A DNA stretch of 64,000 nt from Stenotrophomonas sp. ZAC14D1_NAIMI4_1. Lineage in GTDB: Bacteria > Pseudomonadota > Gammaproteobacteria > Xanthomonadales > Xanthomonadaceae. Where the stretch lies: contig NZ_CP026001.1 in assembly GCF_003086775.1 (NCBI RefSeq), positions 2,134,407-2,198,406 of the forward strand, written 5' to 3'. The position numbers and the translations under genes are program-made. Numbering within the stretch: the first letter of the stretch is position 1; each line of letters opens with the position of its first letter. The notes under the pieces are model-generated. The model saw nothing but the letters and a program-made list of their open reading frames with translations, ran no database searches and had not been told where the DNA came from. Positions 26,256-34,331 of the stretch are shown here, one piece after another.

Positions 26256-26825
26256 ATGAATCAACCTGCCGAATCCCTTGCCGCGCTTGATGATCAGCTG
26301 CGTGGCCTGCTGCATGACTACGCCCGCCGGGAGCCATCCCACGACGCGCTGGCTGCCGAATTCAGCACATTGATCGACGACCCGCAGGATCCTTTCTGTC
26401 GTGAACGTCTGGCCGGGCACTTCACGGCCAGCTGCTGGCTGGTCAGTGCCGACGGCCAACGCCTGCTGCTGACCCACCATCGCAAGCTGCAGCGTTGGCT
26501 GCAGCTGGGCGGCCATGCCGATGGCGACCGCGACCTGGGACGCGTGGCGCTGAAGGAAGCGGAAGAGGAATCCGGCCTGGCCGGCCTGGTGCTGGATGAC
26601 CCGGCCATCTTCGACCTGGACAAGCATTGGATTCCCGAACGCACCGACGTGCCGGGGCATTGGCACTACGACGTGCGTTTCGTGATCCGTGCCGTGGGGG
26701 GCGAGGCGTTCGTGCTCAGCGAGGAATCGCTCGACCTGGCCTGGCGCCCGGTGGCCGAGGTTGCCGAAGATCCGGAATCGGACGCATCAATGCAGCGCAT
26801 GGCGCGCCGGTGGTTGGCGCGCTGA
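26256..26825 (+). CDS. NUDIX hydrolase
   Basis: A 189-residue hydrolase of the NUDIX family, which cleaves nucleoside diphosphates linked to another moiety. The Nudix box is present but drifted: GHADGDRDLGRVALKEAEEESGL spread over residues about 87-109 keeps the REx2EExG-type acidic core as K-E-AEEE-SG. LLLTHHRKLQRWLQLGGH before it is typical. The ATG at 26256 (MNQPAES) is preferred over one 45 bp upstream because the extra residues are not hydrolase-like. Substrate unknown. Confidence 0.82.
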   Translation: MNQPAESLAALDDQLRGLLHDYARREPSHDALAAEFSTLIDDPQDPFCRERLAGHFTASCWLVSADGQRLLLTHHRKLQRWLQLGGHADGDRDLGRVALKEAEEESGLAGLVLDDPAIFDLDKHWIPERTDVPGHWHYDVRFVIRAVGGEAFVLSEESLDLAWRPVAEVAEDPESDASMQRMARRWLAR

Positions 26826-26830
26826 CAGGG

Positions 26831-26889
26831 GCAGCCACGCATGGCGTGGCTCTACTGCAACCCGGTAGATCCACGCCACGCGTGGATGG
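26831..26889. repeat. Facing pair of GTAG-type REP palindromes
   Basis: GCAGCCACGCATGGCGTGGC followed by TCTAC (26831-26855) faces a GTAGATCCACGCC element (26865-26889). The pair fills the gap between the convergent NUDIX and serA genes and can serve as a double hairpin terminator region. Confidence 0.75.
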
Positions 26890-26910
26890 CGCGGTGCGGT
26901 CCCCGTCCGA

Positions 26911-28152
26911 TCAATACAGAATGCGGGTGCGCAGGGTGCCCGGAATGGCGGCCAGCTCGTCGCGCACCGCACCGGCCTGTTCCTCGCTGGCGGTGATGTC
27001 GATCACCACGTAGCCCACCTTCGGGTCGGTGCGCAGGAACTGGCCGTCGATGTTGACGTTGTGCCGCGAGAAGATCTCGTTGACCTTGGACAGCACGCCG
27101 GGCACGTTCTGGTGGATGTGCAGCAGGCGCAGGCTGTCGGCGTGCTCGGGCAGGGTCACTTCCGGGAAGTTGACCGCCGACAGGGTGCTGCCGTTGTCGC
27201 TGTAGCGCACCAGCTTGGCCGCCACTTCAATGCCGATGTTGTCCTGCGCTTCCAGGGTGCTGCCGCCCACGTGCGGGGTCAGGATGACGTTGTCGTGGCG
27301 GGTCAGCGGCGATTCGAAGATATCGCCATTGCCCTTGGGCTCGACCGGGAACACGTCCAGGGCCGCGCCGCCGATGTGGCCACTGGCAAGGGCCGCGTCC
27401 AGTGCGTCGATATCGACCACGGTCCCGCGCGCGGCATTGATCACGTGCGCGCCACGGCGCATCTTCGCCAGCTCGGTGGCGCCGATCATCCACTGCGTGG
27501 ACGGGGTTTCCGGCACGTGCAGGGTGACGATGTCGGCGCGCGCCAGCAGGTCGTCCAGGCTGGCGGCGGCACGGGCGTTGCCCAGCGACAGCTTGGTTTC
27601 CACGTCGTGGAAGATCACCTGCATGCCCAGCGATTCGGCCAGCACGCCGACCTGGGTGCCGATGTGGCCGTAGCCGATGATGCCCAGCGTCTTGCCACGC
27701 ACCTCGTGGCTGCCGCTGGCCGACTTCGACCAGCCGCCGCGATGGCATTCGGCGTTCTTCTGCGGAATGCCACGGGTCAGCATGATGGCCTCAGCGATGA
27801 CCAGCTCGGCCACGCTGCGGGTATTGGAGTAGGGCGCGTTGAAGACCGGGATGCCGGCCAGCTCGGCCGCGTCCAGGTCGACCTGGTTGGTGCCGATGCA
27901 GAAGCAGCCCACCGCGATCAGGCGCTTGGCCTCGGCCAGCACCTCGGCGCTGAGCTGGGTGCGCGAACGGATGCCGACAATATGGGCCTCGGCGATGCGC
28001 GCCTTCAGTTCGTCCTCGGGCAGCGCCTTGCTGTGCGCTTCGATCTGGCTGTAGCCGGCGGCGCTGAACACCTCCACGGCGGTCTGGCTGACCCCCTCCA
28101 GCAACAGCACGCGGATATCCTGCTTCGGGAACGAGGTCTTCTTCGGCGACAT
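26911..28152 (-). CDS. serA: D-3-phosphoglycerate dehydrogenase (SerA)
   Basis: A 413-residue NAD-dependent enzyme that starts serine synthesis by oxidising 3-phosphoglycerate. It has the substrate/NAD domains of D-2-hydroxyacid dehydrogenases: GIRSRTQLSAEVL, the nucleotide-binding GIIGYGHIGTQVG near residue 155, catalytic Arg and Glu regions, and VILTPHVGGST with the catalytic His. A C-terminal ACT domain follows (about 340-413, IHQNVPGVLSKVNEIF), giving serine feedback control. Length and layout match the E. coli type. It is divergent from a D-2-hydroxyglutarate dehydrogenase-like gene; SerA reduces 2-ketoglutarate to D-2-hydroxyglutarate as a side reaction. Confidence 0.96.
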   Translation of the reverse strand: MSPKKTSFPKQDIRVLLLEGVSQTAVEVFSAAGYSQIEAHSKALPEDELKARIAEAHIVGIRSRTQLSAEVLAEAKRLIAVGCFCIGTNQVDLDAAELAGIPVFNAPYSNTRSVAELVIAEAIMLTRGIPQKNAECHRGGWSKSASGSHEVRGKTLGIIGYGHIGTQVGVLAESLGMQVIFHDVETKLSLGNARAAASLDDLLARADIVTLHVPETPSTQWMIGATELAKMRRGAHVINAARGTVVDIDALDAALASGHIGGAALDVFPVEPKGNGDIFESPLTRHDNVILTPHVGGSTLEAQDNIGIEVAAKLVRYSDNGSTLSAVNFPEVTLPEHADSLRLLHIHQNVPGVLSKVNEIFSRHNVNIDGQFLRTDPKVGYVVIDITASEEQAGAVRDELAAIPGTLRTRILY

Positions 28153-28323
28153 GGTACGGCACGGCCAGTGGGACAGGGGCTGACCACTATGCCAGATCGG
28201 CGCGGCCATGGTGCAGTGCGGAAATAGTTGCATCCGTAGCCATTCCGGGTGATTGCCGGGGCTGGACGCTGGCCCGCGGCGCTGGCACGCTTGCCCGTTC
28301 TTCACGCACCGCGCTGGACCGTC

Positions 28324-29712
28324 ATGACCGATTCCCGCATAGCCTCGCTGCAGCAGGCCTGTCCCGGCCTGAAGCTGAAGACCGACCCTGCCGACCTGGA
28401 GCATTACGGCCGCGACTGGACCCGGCGCTGGACCCCGGCGCCACTGGCCATCGCCCTGCCAGCATCGGTGGAGGAGGTGCAGGCCGTGATGCGCTGGAGC
28501 GCGGCGGAGGGCGTGGCGGTGGTGCCTTCCGGCGGCCGCACCGGCCTGTCCGGCGGCGCCGTGGCGGCCAACGGCGAGCTTGTGCTGAGCCTGGAGCGGA
28601 TGAACAAGGCGCTGGCCTACGATGCGGTCGACCGCACCCTGGTGGTGCAGGCGGGCATGCCGCTGGAGGCACTGCACAACGCCGCGCTGGACCACGGCCT
28701 GATCTACCCGGTGGATTTCGCCGCGCGCGGCTCGTGCTCCATCGGCGGCAACATCGCCACCAATGCCGGCGGCATCCGCGTGATCCGCTACGGCAACACC
28801 CGCGAATGGATCGCCGGGTTGAAGGTGGTCACCGCCGGTGGCGAACTGCTGGAACTCAACAAGGGCCTCATCAAGAACTCCAGCGGCTACGACTTCCGCC
28901 AGCTGATGATCGGGTCCGAGGGCACGCTGGGCGTGATCGTCGAGGCCACGGTGAAGCTGACCGATCCGCCGCCGGCCAGCAACGTGATGCTGCTGGCGGT
29001 GCCGAGCTTCGACGTGCTGATGCAGGTGTTTGCGGCCTTCCGCGCGCGCCTGCAGCTGCAGGCCTTCGAATTCTTCACCGAGCGCGCGCTCGAGCATGTG
29101 CTGGCCCACGGCGCGCAGGCCCCGTTCGACGAGGTGCACCCGTATTACGTGGTCACCGAATTCGCCGCCAACGATGAAGCGCAGGAAGCGGCGGCCATGG
29201 CAGCCTTCGAGGACTGCATGGGCAACGGCTGGGTCAGCGACGGTGTGATCAGCGCCAGCGATGCACAGGCGGCGCAGCTGTGGCGCCTGCGCGAGGGCAT
29301 CACCGAAGCGGTGGCCCGCTACAAGCCGTACAAGAACGATGTCTCGGTGCGGATCTCGGCGATGCCGGCGTTCCTGGCCGAGACCCAGGCACTGATCGGC
29401 GAGGCGTATCCGCACTTCGACGTTGTCTGGTTCGGCCACATCGGCGATGGCAACCTGCACATCAACGTGCTGAAGCCGGACGACACCAGTGATGCCGATT
29501 TCGTGACCCAGTGCGAGCACGTGACCAAGCTGCTGGCGCAGGTGCTGGCGCGCTTCGATGGCAGCATTTCGGCCGAACATGGCATCGGCCTGGTCAAGAA
29601 GGGCTACCTGGGCAGCACGCGCGGCCCGGCGGAAATTGCGCTGATGAAGGCGGTCAAGCGCGCGTTTGATCCCGAAGCGCGGCTGAATCCAGGCAAGCTG
29701 TTCGACGCCTGA
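28324..29712 (+). CDS. FAD-linked D-2-hydroxyglutarate dehydrogenase-like enzyme
   Basis: A 462-residue flavoprotein of the D-2-hydroxyacid dehydrogenase family (GlcD/D2HGDH). The FAD-binding PCMH-type domain has VVPSGGRTGLSGGAVA near residue 63 and GNIATNAGG. The C-terminal substrate domain shows WFGHIGDGNLHINV with metal-binding His residues and SAEHGIGLVKKGYL. The ATG at 28324 starts MTDSRIASL. Divergent pairing with serA supports oxidation of D-2-hydroxyglutarate back to 2-ketoglutarate, which pulls the SerA step forward; this coupling is established in Pseudomonas. Lactate or glycolate activity cannot be excluded from sequence. Confidence 0.87.
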   Translation: MTDSRIASLQQACPGLKLKTDPADLEHYGRDWTRRWTPAPLAIALPASVEEVQAVMRWSAAEGVAVVPSGGRTGLSGGAVAANGELVLSLERMNKALAYDAVDRTLVVQAGMPLEALHNAALDHGLIYPVDFAARGSCSIGGNIATNAGGIRVIRYGNTREWIAGLKVVTAGGELLELNKGLIKNSSGYDFRQLMIGSEGTLGVIVEATVKLTDPPPASNVMLLAVPSFDVLMQVFAAFRARLQLQAFEFFTERALEHVLAHGAQAPFDEVHPYYVVTEFAANDEAQEAAAMAAFEDCMGNGWVSDGVISASDAQAAQLWRLREGITEAVARYKPYKNDVSVRISAMPAFLAETQALIGEAYPHFDVVWFGHIGDGNLHINVLKPDDTSDADFVTQCEHVTKLLAQVLARFDGSISAEHGIGLVKKGYLGSTRGPAEIALMKAVKRAFDPEARLNPGKLFDA

Positions 29713-29774
29713 TGCAGGCAAAGACTTCACGCAACCATTACGCTCCCTGCAACTTCACTGATGGCCTGACCACG

Positions 29775-30074
29775 ATGACCCGTCCGCTCCTGCTGCTCGC
29801 CCTGCTGTCCCTGCCGCTGGCCGGCTTCGCTTCCAGCTTCGCTGGCACCTCGGCGGGTTCGGCCACCGGTGCGTCTTCCGGTTCCTCGGGCAGCAGCTCG
29901 GGTGATGACAAGGTGGTGCTGGCTGCACGCGATGATGCTGCCGCATTCGTGGCCAGCGATGGCCAGATCCGCGGCGCGCGCCTGCAGGCGGCGCTGGTGC
30001 ACCTGCGCGAGCAGGATGCCGCTGCCCAGCAGCAGAGCGATCTGCAGCTGGCCCGCGCGCTGCTGGCCCGCTGA
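29775..30074 (+). CDS. Small secreted DUF2388-type protein
   Basis: A 99-residue exported protein of unknown function. Residues 1-20 are a signal peptide (LLLLALLSLPLAGFA). A Ser/Gly/Thr-rich stretch follows, then the conserved block VVLAARDDAAAFVASDGQIR and a C-terminal SDLQLARALLA helix, which together match the DUF2388 family as I know it. The ATG at 29775 was chosen because the 63 bp of open frame before it lack a signal. It is 40 bp upstream of the DUF4105 gene on the same strand, and the two may act together at the cell surface. Confidence 0.75.
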   Translation: MTRPLLLLALLSLPLAGFASSFAGTSAGSATGASSGSSGSSSGDDKVVLAARDDAAAFVASDGQIRGARLQAALVHLREQDAAAQQQSDLQLARALLAR

Positions 30075-30086
30075 ACCGGCCTTCCG

Positions 30087-30111
30087 GTAGTGCCGGCCGC
30101 TGGCCGGCAAC
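30087..30111. repeat. GTAG-type REP palindrome in a translation start region
   Basis: The element begins GTAGTGCCGGCC and ends CCGGCAAC only 3 bp before the ATG of the DUF4105 gene. It takes the place where a ribosome-binding site would be expected; no purine-rich site is visible. Confidence 0.8.
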
Positions 30112-30114
30112 GCC

Positions 30115-31911
30115 ATGACATCTGCACGGAACGCAGCCACGCAGGGCGTGGCTCTATTGCTGATCGCGCACGCCGCGCATGCGGCCGATCGCCTGCAGCT
30201 TGATCCCGCCGGACTGAGCGAGCCGCAGCAGCAGCTGGCCCGGCAGACGCTGGACGACGTGCAGGCACTGCTGCCGGACGGCCTGCTGCGCGCGCTGCCT
30301 GCGCAGGTGCGGGTGGCGTGGCGCGATGACCTGCCGGGGCAGGTGCACGGTCGCGCATTCGCCGGACGCATTGCGCTGCGCCTGGATCTGCTGGATGACA
30401 GCCGGGCGGGGGCGCGCCGTGCGCGTCGCAGCGCGCTGGTCCATGAACTCACCCATGTAGCAGACCGCCGCGGCGCGAACTGGTCGCACAGCGCGCGCTG
30501 GCGTGATCTGGCCGGTTGGCAGCGCAGGCCCTGGCACCTGGGGCGCGGCGACAACCACTTCAGCGACCGCAGCCCGGATCGCTACGAATTGACGGATCCG
30601 GCTGAATACCTGGCGGTGAACGCCGAGCGTTTCGTGCTCGACGCCGAGTTCGCCTGCCGCCGTCCCGCATTGGCGCAGTGGTACCGGCAGCATTTCGGCA
30701 CGCCGCCCTCCTTGCCGACGGCGCAGTGCGAGGGCACGGTTCCGCTGCTGCAGGCCGAGGCGGAGGAGGGCGCGGCGTCGTTGCTGCAGCTGGATCCTGC
30801 CCGCGTCTTCGCCGTGGATTACCTGTTCGCCGAGGGCAGTGGGCAGCCGATGAGCCGCTGGGGCCACAGCATGCTGCGCCTGGTCATCTGCCGCCCGGGC
30901 CGCGCGCCGGGGCCGGATTGCCGGCTGGATCTGGAGTATCACCGCGTCCTGTCCTTCCGCGCCTTCGTCGGCGACGTGCAGATTTCCAACTGGCGCGGGC
31001 TGACCGGCGGCTATCCGTCACGGTTGTTCGTGTTGCCGTTGCAGCAGGTGGTGGACGAGTACACCAAGGTCGAACTGCGCGGGCTGCAATCGCTGCCGCT
31101 GGCGCTTGATCGCAGCGAAATCGCCAGCCTTCTCGAGCGCACCGCACAGGTGCACTGGAGCTATGACGGGCGCTATTACTTCGTCAGCAACAACTGTGCG
31201 GTGGAAACCGCCAAGCTGCTGCAGGCCGGGGTGCCACGGCTGGGCGAGGCCGGCCTGGCCCAGCTGACCCCGCGCGGGTTGCGCCGGCGACTTGTGCGGC
31301 TGGATGCGCTGGAGGAGCGGGTGCTGGACGACCGTGCCGGCGCGCAGGCCCAGGGTTATTACTTCGCATCGGCACGCGACCATTACCAGCAGTTGTTTGC
31401 GGTTGCTGCCGCGCAGAACTCCCTGCCGACGCACGACGTGCAGGCTTGGCTGAAGCTGCCCGCGCGGCAGCGTGCGCCGTGGCTGCTGCAGGGCGATGTG
31501 CGTGCCAGCGCCGGGTTGCTGCTGCTGGAACAGGCCGCACAGCGCCGTGCTGAGCTGCGGGCGCGGGACACCCTGAAGCGTCGCCTGCTGGCCGCGCCGG
31601 AAAGCGAGGCCACCGCGCAGCTGCGCGGCCTGCTTGAACAGAGCGGGCAGTGGTTGCGGCCGGGCCGGCTGCTGGCCGATGGCGGCTATGGGGTGCCGCT
31701 GGCCGAAGAGCAGGCCGTGGTTGCCGGGGCCGTGGCCGCCGCCAGTGCAGCGGCCGTGCCCGCCTGGCAGTCGCTGCGCCAGCAGCTGCGCGTGCAGCTG
31801 CCTGCCGGGCAGCGGCAGGAACTGGATGACATCGACGCCAACCTCGCGGCCCTCGGCCAGCGGCTGCGTGAGCAGGCGGCCGCACCGGTCGCAGGCGTGG
31901 CCGTTCCCTGA
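30115..31911 (+). CDS. DUF4105 family exported protein with HExxH motif
   Basis: A 598-residue protein of unknown function. The N-terminus is a weak signal peptide (hydrophobic GVALLLIAHAAHA, residues 11-23). A region with ALVHELTHVADRR near residue 105 has the HExxH zinc-site pattern of metallopeptidases. The DUF4105 core follows at about 225-385, with DYLFAEGSGQPMSRWGHSML, EYHRVLSFRAFVGD and YYFVSNNCAVETAKLL, where the conserved Asn-Cys resembles a papain-like centre. The C-terminus is Ala/Gln-rich helix. Part of the signal peptide is encoded by a REP palindrome (30136-30156), and another REP abuts the start codon. Confidence 0.75.
   Translation: MTSARNAATQGVALLLIAHAAHAADRLQLDPAGLSEPQQQLARQTLDDVQALLPDGLLRALPAQVRVAWRDDLPGQVHGRAFAGRIALRLDLLDDSRAGARRARRSALVHELTHVADRRGANWSHSARWRDLAGWQRRPWHLGRGDNHFSDRSPDRYELTDPAEYLAVNAERFVLDAEFACRRPALAQWYRQHFGTPPSLPTAQCEGTVPLLQAEAEEGAASLLQLDPARVFAVDYLFAEGSGQPMSRWGHSMLRLVICRPGRAPGPDCRLDLEYHRVLSFRAFVGDVQISNWRGLTGGYPSRLFVLPLQQVVDEYTKVELRGLQSLPLALDRSEIASLLERTAQVHWSYDGRYYFVSNNCAVETAKLLQAGVPRLGEAGLAQLTPRGLRRRLVRLDALEERVLDDRAGAQAQGYYFASARDHYQQLFAVAAAQNSLPTHDVQAWLKLPARQRAPWLLQGDVRASAGLLLLEQAAQRRAELRARDTLKRRLLAAPESEATAQLRGLLEQSGQWLRPGRLLADGGYGVPLAEEQAVVAGAVAAASAAAVPAWQSLRQQLRVQLPAGQRQELDDIDANLAALGQRLREQAAAPVAGVAVP
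30136..30156. repeat. REP palindrome inside the signal-peptide codons
   Basis: GCCACGC and GCGTGGC flank AGG and are followed by TCTA. This is the same element type as at 26831 but in the coding sequence for residues 8-14 of the DUF4105 protein. It is one base short of the usual CTCTAC ending (CTCTAT). Confidence 0.7.
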
Positions 31912-32011
31912 TCCGGGCGCGCGGCGGCTGCGGTCAGGCGGCTTTCAGGCCCTGCCGGTACCAAGGTGGTACGGTCAGGTGTCCTCAGCAGTATCGACAA
32001 GGAGTCGAGCC

Positions 32012-32716
32012 ATGCGTGTAGTTCCCGGCCTGTTGGCAGCCTCCCTGGGCATCCTCCTCACCGCCTGCCAGCCTGCGGCGGCACCTCCCGCAGCACCTCC
32101 CGCAGCGGCGACCGCCGCCGATCTGCCGCCACCCGTGCCCGAGCCGGCGACGGAGGCCGCAGCCGCCAGCGAAACCGCTTACCGCTGCGGCGACCTGGAT
32201 GTCCACGCGCGCTTCGAGGGCGAGGACGCGGCGACGGTGACGATCGGTGAACGCCGCTTCGCGCTGCGCGCGGAACGGGTGGCGTCCGGGGCGAAGTACA
32301 GCGATGGCAAGGGCAACAGCTTCTGGGCCAAGGGCAGCGATGATGGCCTGTTGAGCCTCAAGGGTGAGCCCGATCGCGAGTGCCAGGCGCAGCAGGACAT
32401 CGAAGGCGATGGCAGCGCGGGCAAGGCCGCATTCCGTGCCACCGGCAACGAGCCCGGATGGCTGGCCGTGGTCGACGGCGATGCGCCGGGCCTGCAGGTG
32501 GACGTGGACTACGGCGAGCGCCGTTTCCAGGTGGCCGCGCCCACCACGGGTGCGGATGGCTGGGCGGGCAAGGCTGCCGATGGCACCGACATCAAGCTGA
32601 GCTTCCAGCGCACCACCTGCCAGGACAGCATGAGCGGCGAATCGTTCGAGGCCAAAGCGATGCTGACCGTCGGTGCTCGCCAGTACCACGGTTGCGGCAA
32701 TTTCGGCGGCGAATAA
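32012..32716 (+). CDS. Lipoprotein with MliC-like domain
   Basis: A 234-residue lipoprotein. AAGGAG lies 7 bp before the ATG at 32012. The signal peptide ends in the lipobox LLTAC, giving Cys19 as the lipidated residue. A long Pro/Ala-rich linker (20-57) precedes a domain with YRCGDLDVHARF and ASGAKYSDGKGNSFWAKG, the pattern of MliC/PliC inhibitors of C-type lysozyme. The C-terminal half (about 130-234, AFRATGNEPGWLAVV, TTCQDSMSGESFEAKAML) resembles the COG3650/HslJ-neighbour domain found in predicted envelope proteins. It probably protects the cell wall in the periplasm. Inhibition itself is inferred. Confidence 0.8.
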   Translation: MRVVPGLLAASLGILLTACQPAAAPPAAPPAAATAADLPPPVPEPATEAAAASETAYRCGDLDVHARFEGEDAATVTIGERRFALRAERVASGAKYSDGKGNSFWAKGSDDGLLSLKGEPDRECQAQQDIEGDGSAGKAAFRATGNEPGWLAVVDGDAPGLQVDVDYGERRFQVAAPTTGADGWAGKAADGTDIKLSFQRTTCQDSMSGESFEAKAMLTVGARQYHGCGNFGGE

Positions 32717-32725
32717 CGCCGTACC

Positions 32726-32784
32726 GTAGAGTCGAGCTTGCTCGACTGCCTTTCGCAGAAGCAGTCGAGCAAGCTCGACTCTAC
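32726..32784. repeat. Perfect inverted pair of REP palindromes
   Basis: GTAGAGTCGAGC (32726-32749) and its exact reverse complement (32761-32784) flank 11 nt, so the two 24-nt units can pair with each other as well as fold singly. The pair lies between convergent stops (lipoprotein and efpL) and is a likely bidirectional terminator. Confidence 0.8.
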
Positions 32785-32798
32785 GGCGGCCTTGGTGC

Positions 32799-33365
32799 TT
32801 AGTCGGCGCGGCCGGCGAATTCGCCGGTGGCGGTGTTCACCAGCACGCGCTCGCCGTTGGCGATGTACTCCGGCACCATGATTTCAATGCCGGTGTTCAG
32901 CTTGGCTGGCTTCGGGCGCTTGGTGGCGGTGCCGCCCTTCAGTTCCGGCGGGGTTTCGATCACTTCCAGCACCACCGAGGCGGGCAGCTGGATCGCCACC
33001 GGCTGCTCGTCGATGACCTGCACGTAGATGCCGGTCAGCCCGTCGGTGATGTAGCCGGCGTCGTCGCCGATCACGTCGGCGTCGAGGGTGTAGGGGGTGT
33101 AGTCCTCGTCATCGAGGAACACGAACGCATCGCCGTCCTTGTAGGAATAGGTGGACTGGCGGCGCAGCAGTTCGACTTCGACCAGGTTGTCGTCGGCATC
33201 GAAGCTGGCGTCGAGCTTGTTGCCACCCGGCACGCTGTACATGATGAAGCGGAAGCGGACGTTGCCGCCGCGGCCCTGCGGCGAGCTGCGTTCGATGTCG
33301 CGGATCTGGTACACGCCGTTGTTGTACTCGACGACGTTGCCCTTCTTGATGTCGTTGGCTTTCAT
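32799..33365 (-). CDS. efpL: Elongation factor P-like protein EfpL (YeiP)
   Basis: A 188-residue three-domain EF-P paralogue. The protein begins [19 protein letters not shown], and in the loop that contacts the P-site tRNA it has SPQGRGG with Arg32 where classical EF-P has a modified Lys. This Arg and the GRAD C-terminus mark the YeiP/EfpL subfamily rather than EF-P. EfpL relieves ribosome stalling at proline-containing and some other motifs. The open frame runs further upstream; the ATG at 33365 gives the normal family N-terminus. It lies 49 bp after the SDR gene on the same strand. Confidence 0.92.
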   Translation of the reverse strand: MKANDIKKGNVVEYNNGVYQIRDIERSSPQGRGGNVRFRFIMYSVPGGNKLDASFDADDNLVEVELLRRQSTYSYKDGDAFVFLDDEDYTPYTLDADVIGDDAGYITDGLTGIYVQVIDEQPVAIQLPASVVLEVIETPPELKGGTATKRPKPAKLNTGIEIMVPEYIANGERVLVNTATGEFAGRAD

Positions 33366-33414
33366 GATGTTGTTGGTCGTTGGGGGTGGGCGCCGTCCCG
33401 GCGCCCGGGGGGAA

Positions 33415-34185
33415 TCACTTCGGAGCGAGGCGGGTAGCGCCGTCCAGGCGGATGGTCTCGCCGTTGAGATAGGTATTGCCGAGGATGAAGCCGACCAGGT
33501 TGGCGAAATCGTCCGGCTTGCCCAGGCGCGACGGGAACGGGATGGACGCGGCCAGCGACTGCTGCACGGCCTCGGGCATGCCATCGACCATCGGCGTCCA
33601 GAACACGCCCGGGGCAATCGTGTTGACGCGGATGCCGAAGCGCGAGAGCTCGCGGGCCATCGGCAGGGTCATCGACACCACGCCGCCCTTGCTGGCGGCA
33701 TAGGCGGCCTGGCCGATCTGGCCTTCGTAGGCGGCGATGCTGGCAGTGTTGATGATCACGCCGCGCTCGCCGTCTTCGCCAGCGTCGTTGTGCTGCATGC
33801 GGTTGGCCGCGGCCTTGGCCACGTTGAAGCTGCCGACCAGGTTGACCATCACCGTGCCCTGGAAGCCGGCCAGCGGCATCGGACCCTCTTTGCCCAGCAC
33901 GCGGCCGGCACCGAGGATGCCGGCGCAGTTCATCGCCACGTTCAGGCCGCCGAGGAAATCGTGGGCCTGGTCGATGGCTGCGGCAACGGCCGCCTCATCG
34001 CTGACGTTGACGTTGAAATAGCGGGCCGAGTCGGCGCCCAGCCCGGCCACGGCGGCCGCGCCCTTGTCATCATTGAGGTCGAACAGGGCGACCTTGCCGC
34101 CGTTGGCGACCAGGTGCTGGGCCACGGCCAGGCCGAGGCCGGAAACGCCGCCGGTGATCACGGCACGTACGGAAGACAGCTGCAT
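33415..34185 (-). CDS. SDR-family 3-hydroxyacyl-CoA dehydrogenase
   Basis: A 256-residue short-chain dehydrogenase, most like type II 3-hydroxyacyl-CoA/2-methyl-3-hydroxybutyryl-CoA dehydrogenases (HSD17B10 group). Motifs: [15 protein letters not shown] for NAD binding, [17 protein letters not shown] with the family's long insert, [24 protein letters not shown] with the Ser-Tyr-Lys triad, and [13 protein letters not shown]. It probably works in isoleucine or fatty-acid breakdown. That fits the nearby leucine-pathway genes (HMG-CoA lyase, enoyl-CoA hydratase) on the same strand. Confidence 0.88.
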   Translation of the reverse strand: MQLSSVRAVITGGVSGLGLAVAQHLVANGGKVALFDLNDDKGAAAVAGLGADSARYFNVNVSDEAAVAAAIDQAHDFLGGLNVAMNCAGILGAGRVLGKEGPMPLAGFQGTVMVNLVGSFNVAKAAANRMQHNDAGEDGERGVIINTASIAAYEGQIGQAAYAASKGGVVSMTLPMARELSRFGIRVNTIAPGVFWTPMVDGMPEAVQQSLAASIPFPSRLGKPDDFANLVGFILGNTYLNGETIRLDGATRLAPK

Positions 34186-34272
34186 TGAACGGTCCTGCAG
34201 GTTCGAGAACCGCCGATTCTAACGGAAGCCACGGCGCGCGCCGTTGTGCGCCGCTGCAATCGAACTTCACCT

Positions 34273-34331
34273 GTAGAGTCGAGCCATGCTCGACTGGCGG
34301 GGGCAGAGCAGTCGAGCAAGCTCGGCTCTAC
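34273..34331. repeat. REP pair; right unit supplies a stop codon
   Basis: GTAGAGTCGAGC (34273-34297) faces a reversed unit ending GCTCTAC (34308-34331). On the minus strand the right unit's GTAG provides the TAG stop of the GGDEF-EAL gene (34328-34330). Confidence 0.8.

Noticed and set aside
30148..30156. GTG start at 30148 for the DUF4105 gene, avoiding the repeat in the signal peptide.
   Set aside because: It would remove the only basic residue before the hydrophobic stretch and has no ribosome site.
32799..33365. Canonical elongation factor P.
   Set aside because: The tip residue is Arg in SPQGRGG and the C-terminus is GRAD, both marks of YeiP/EfpL.
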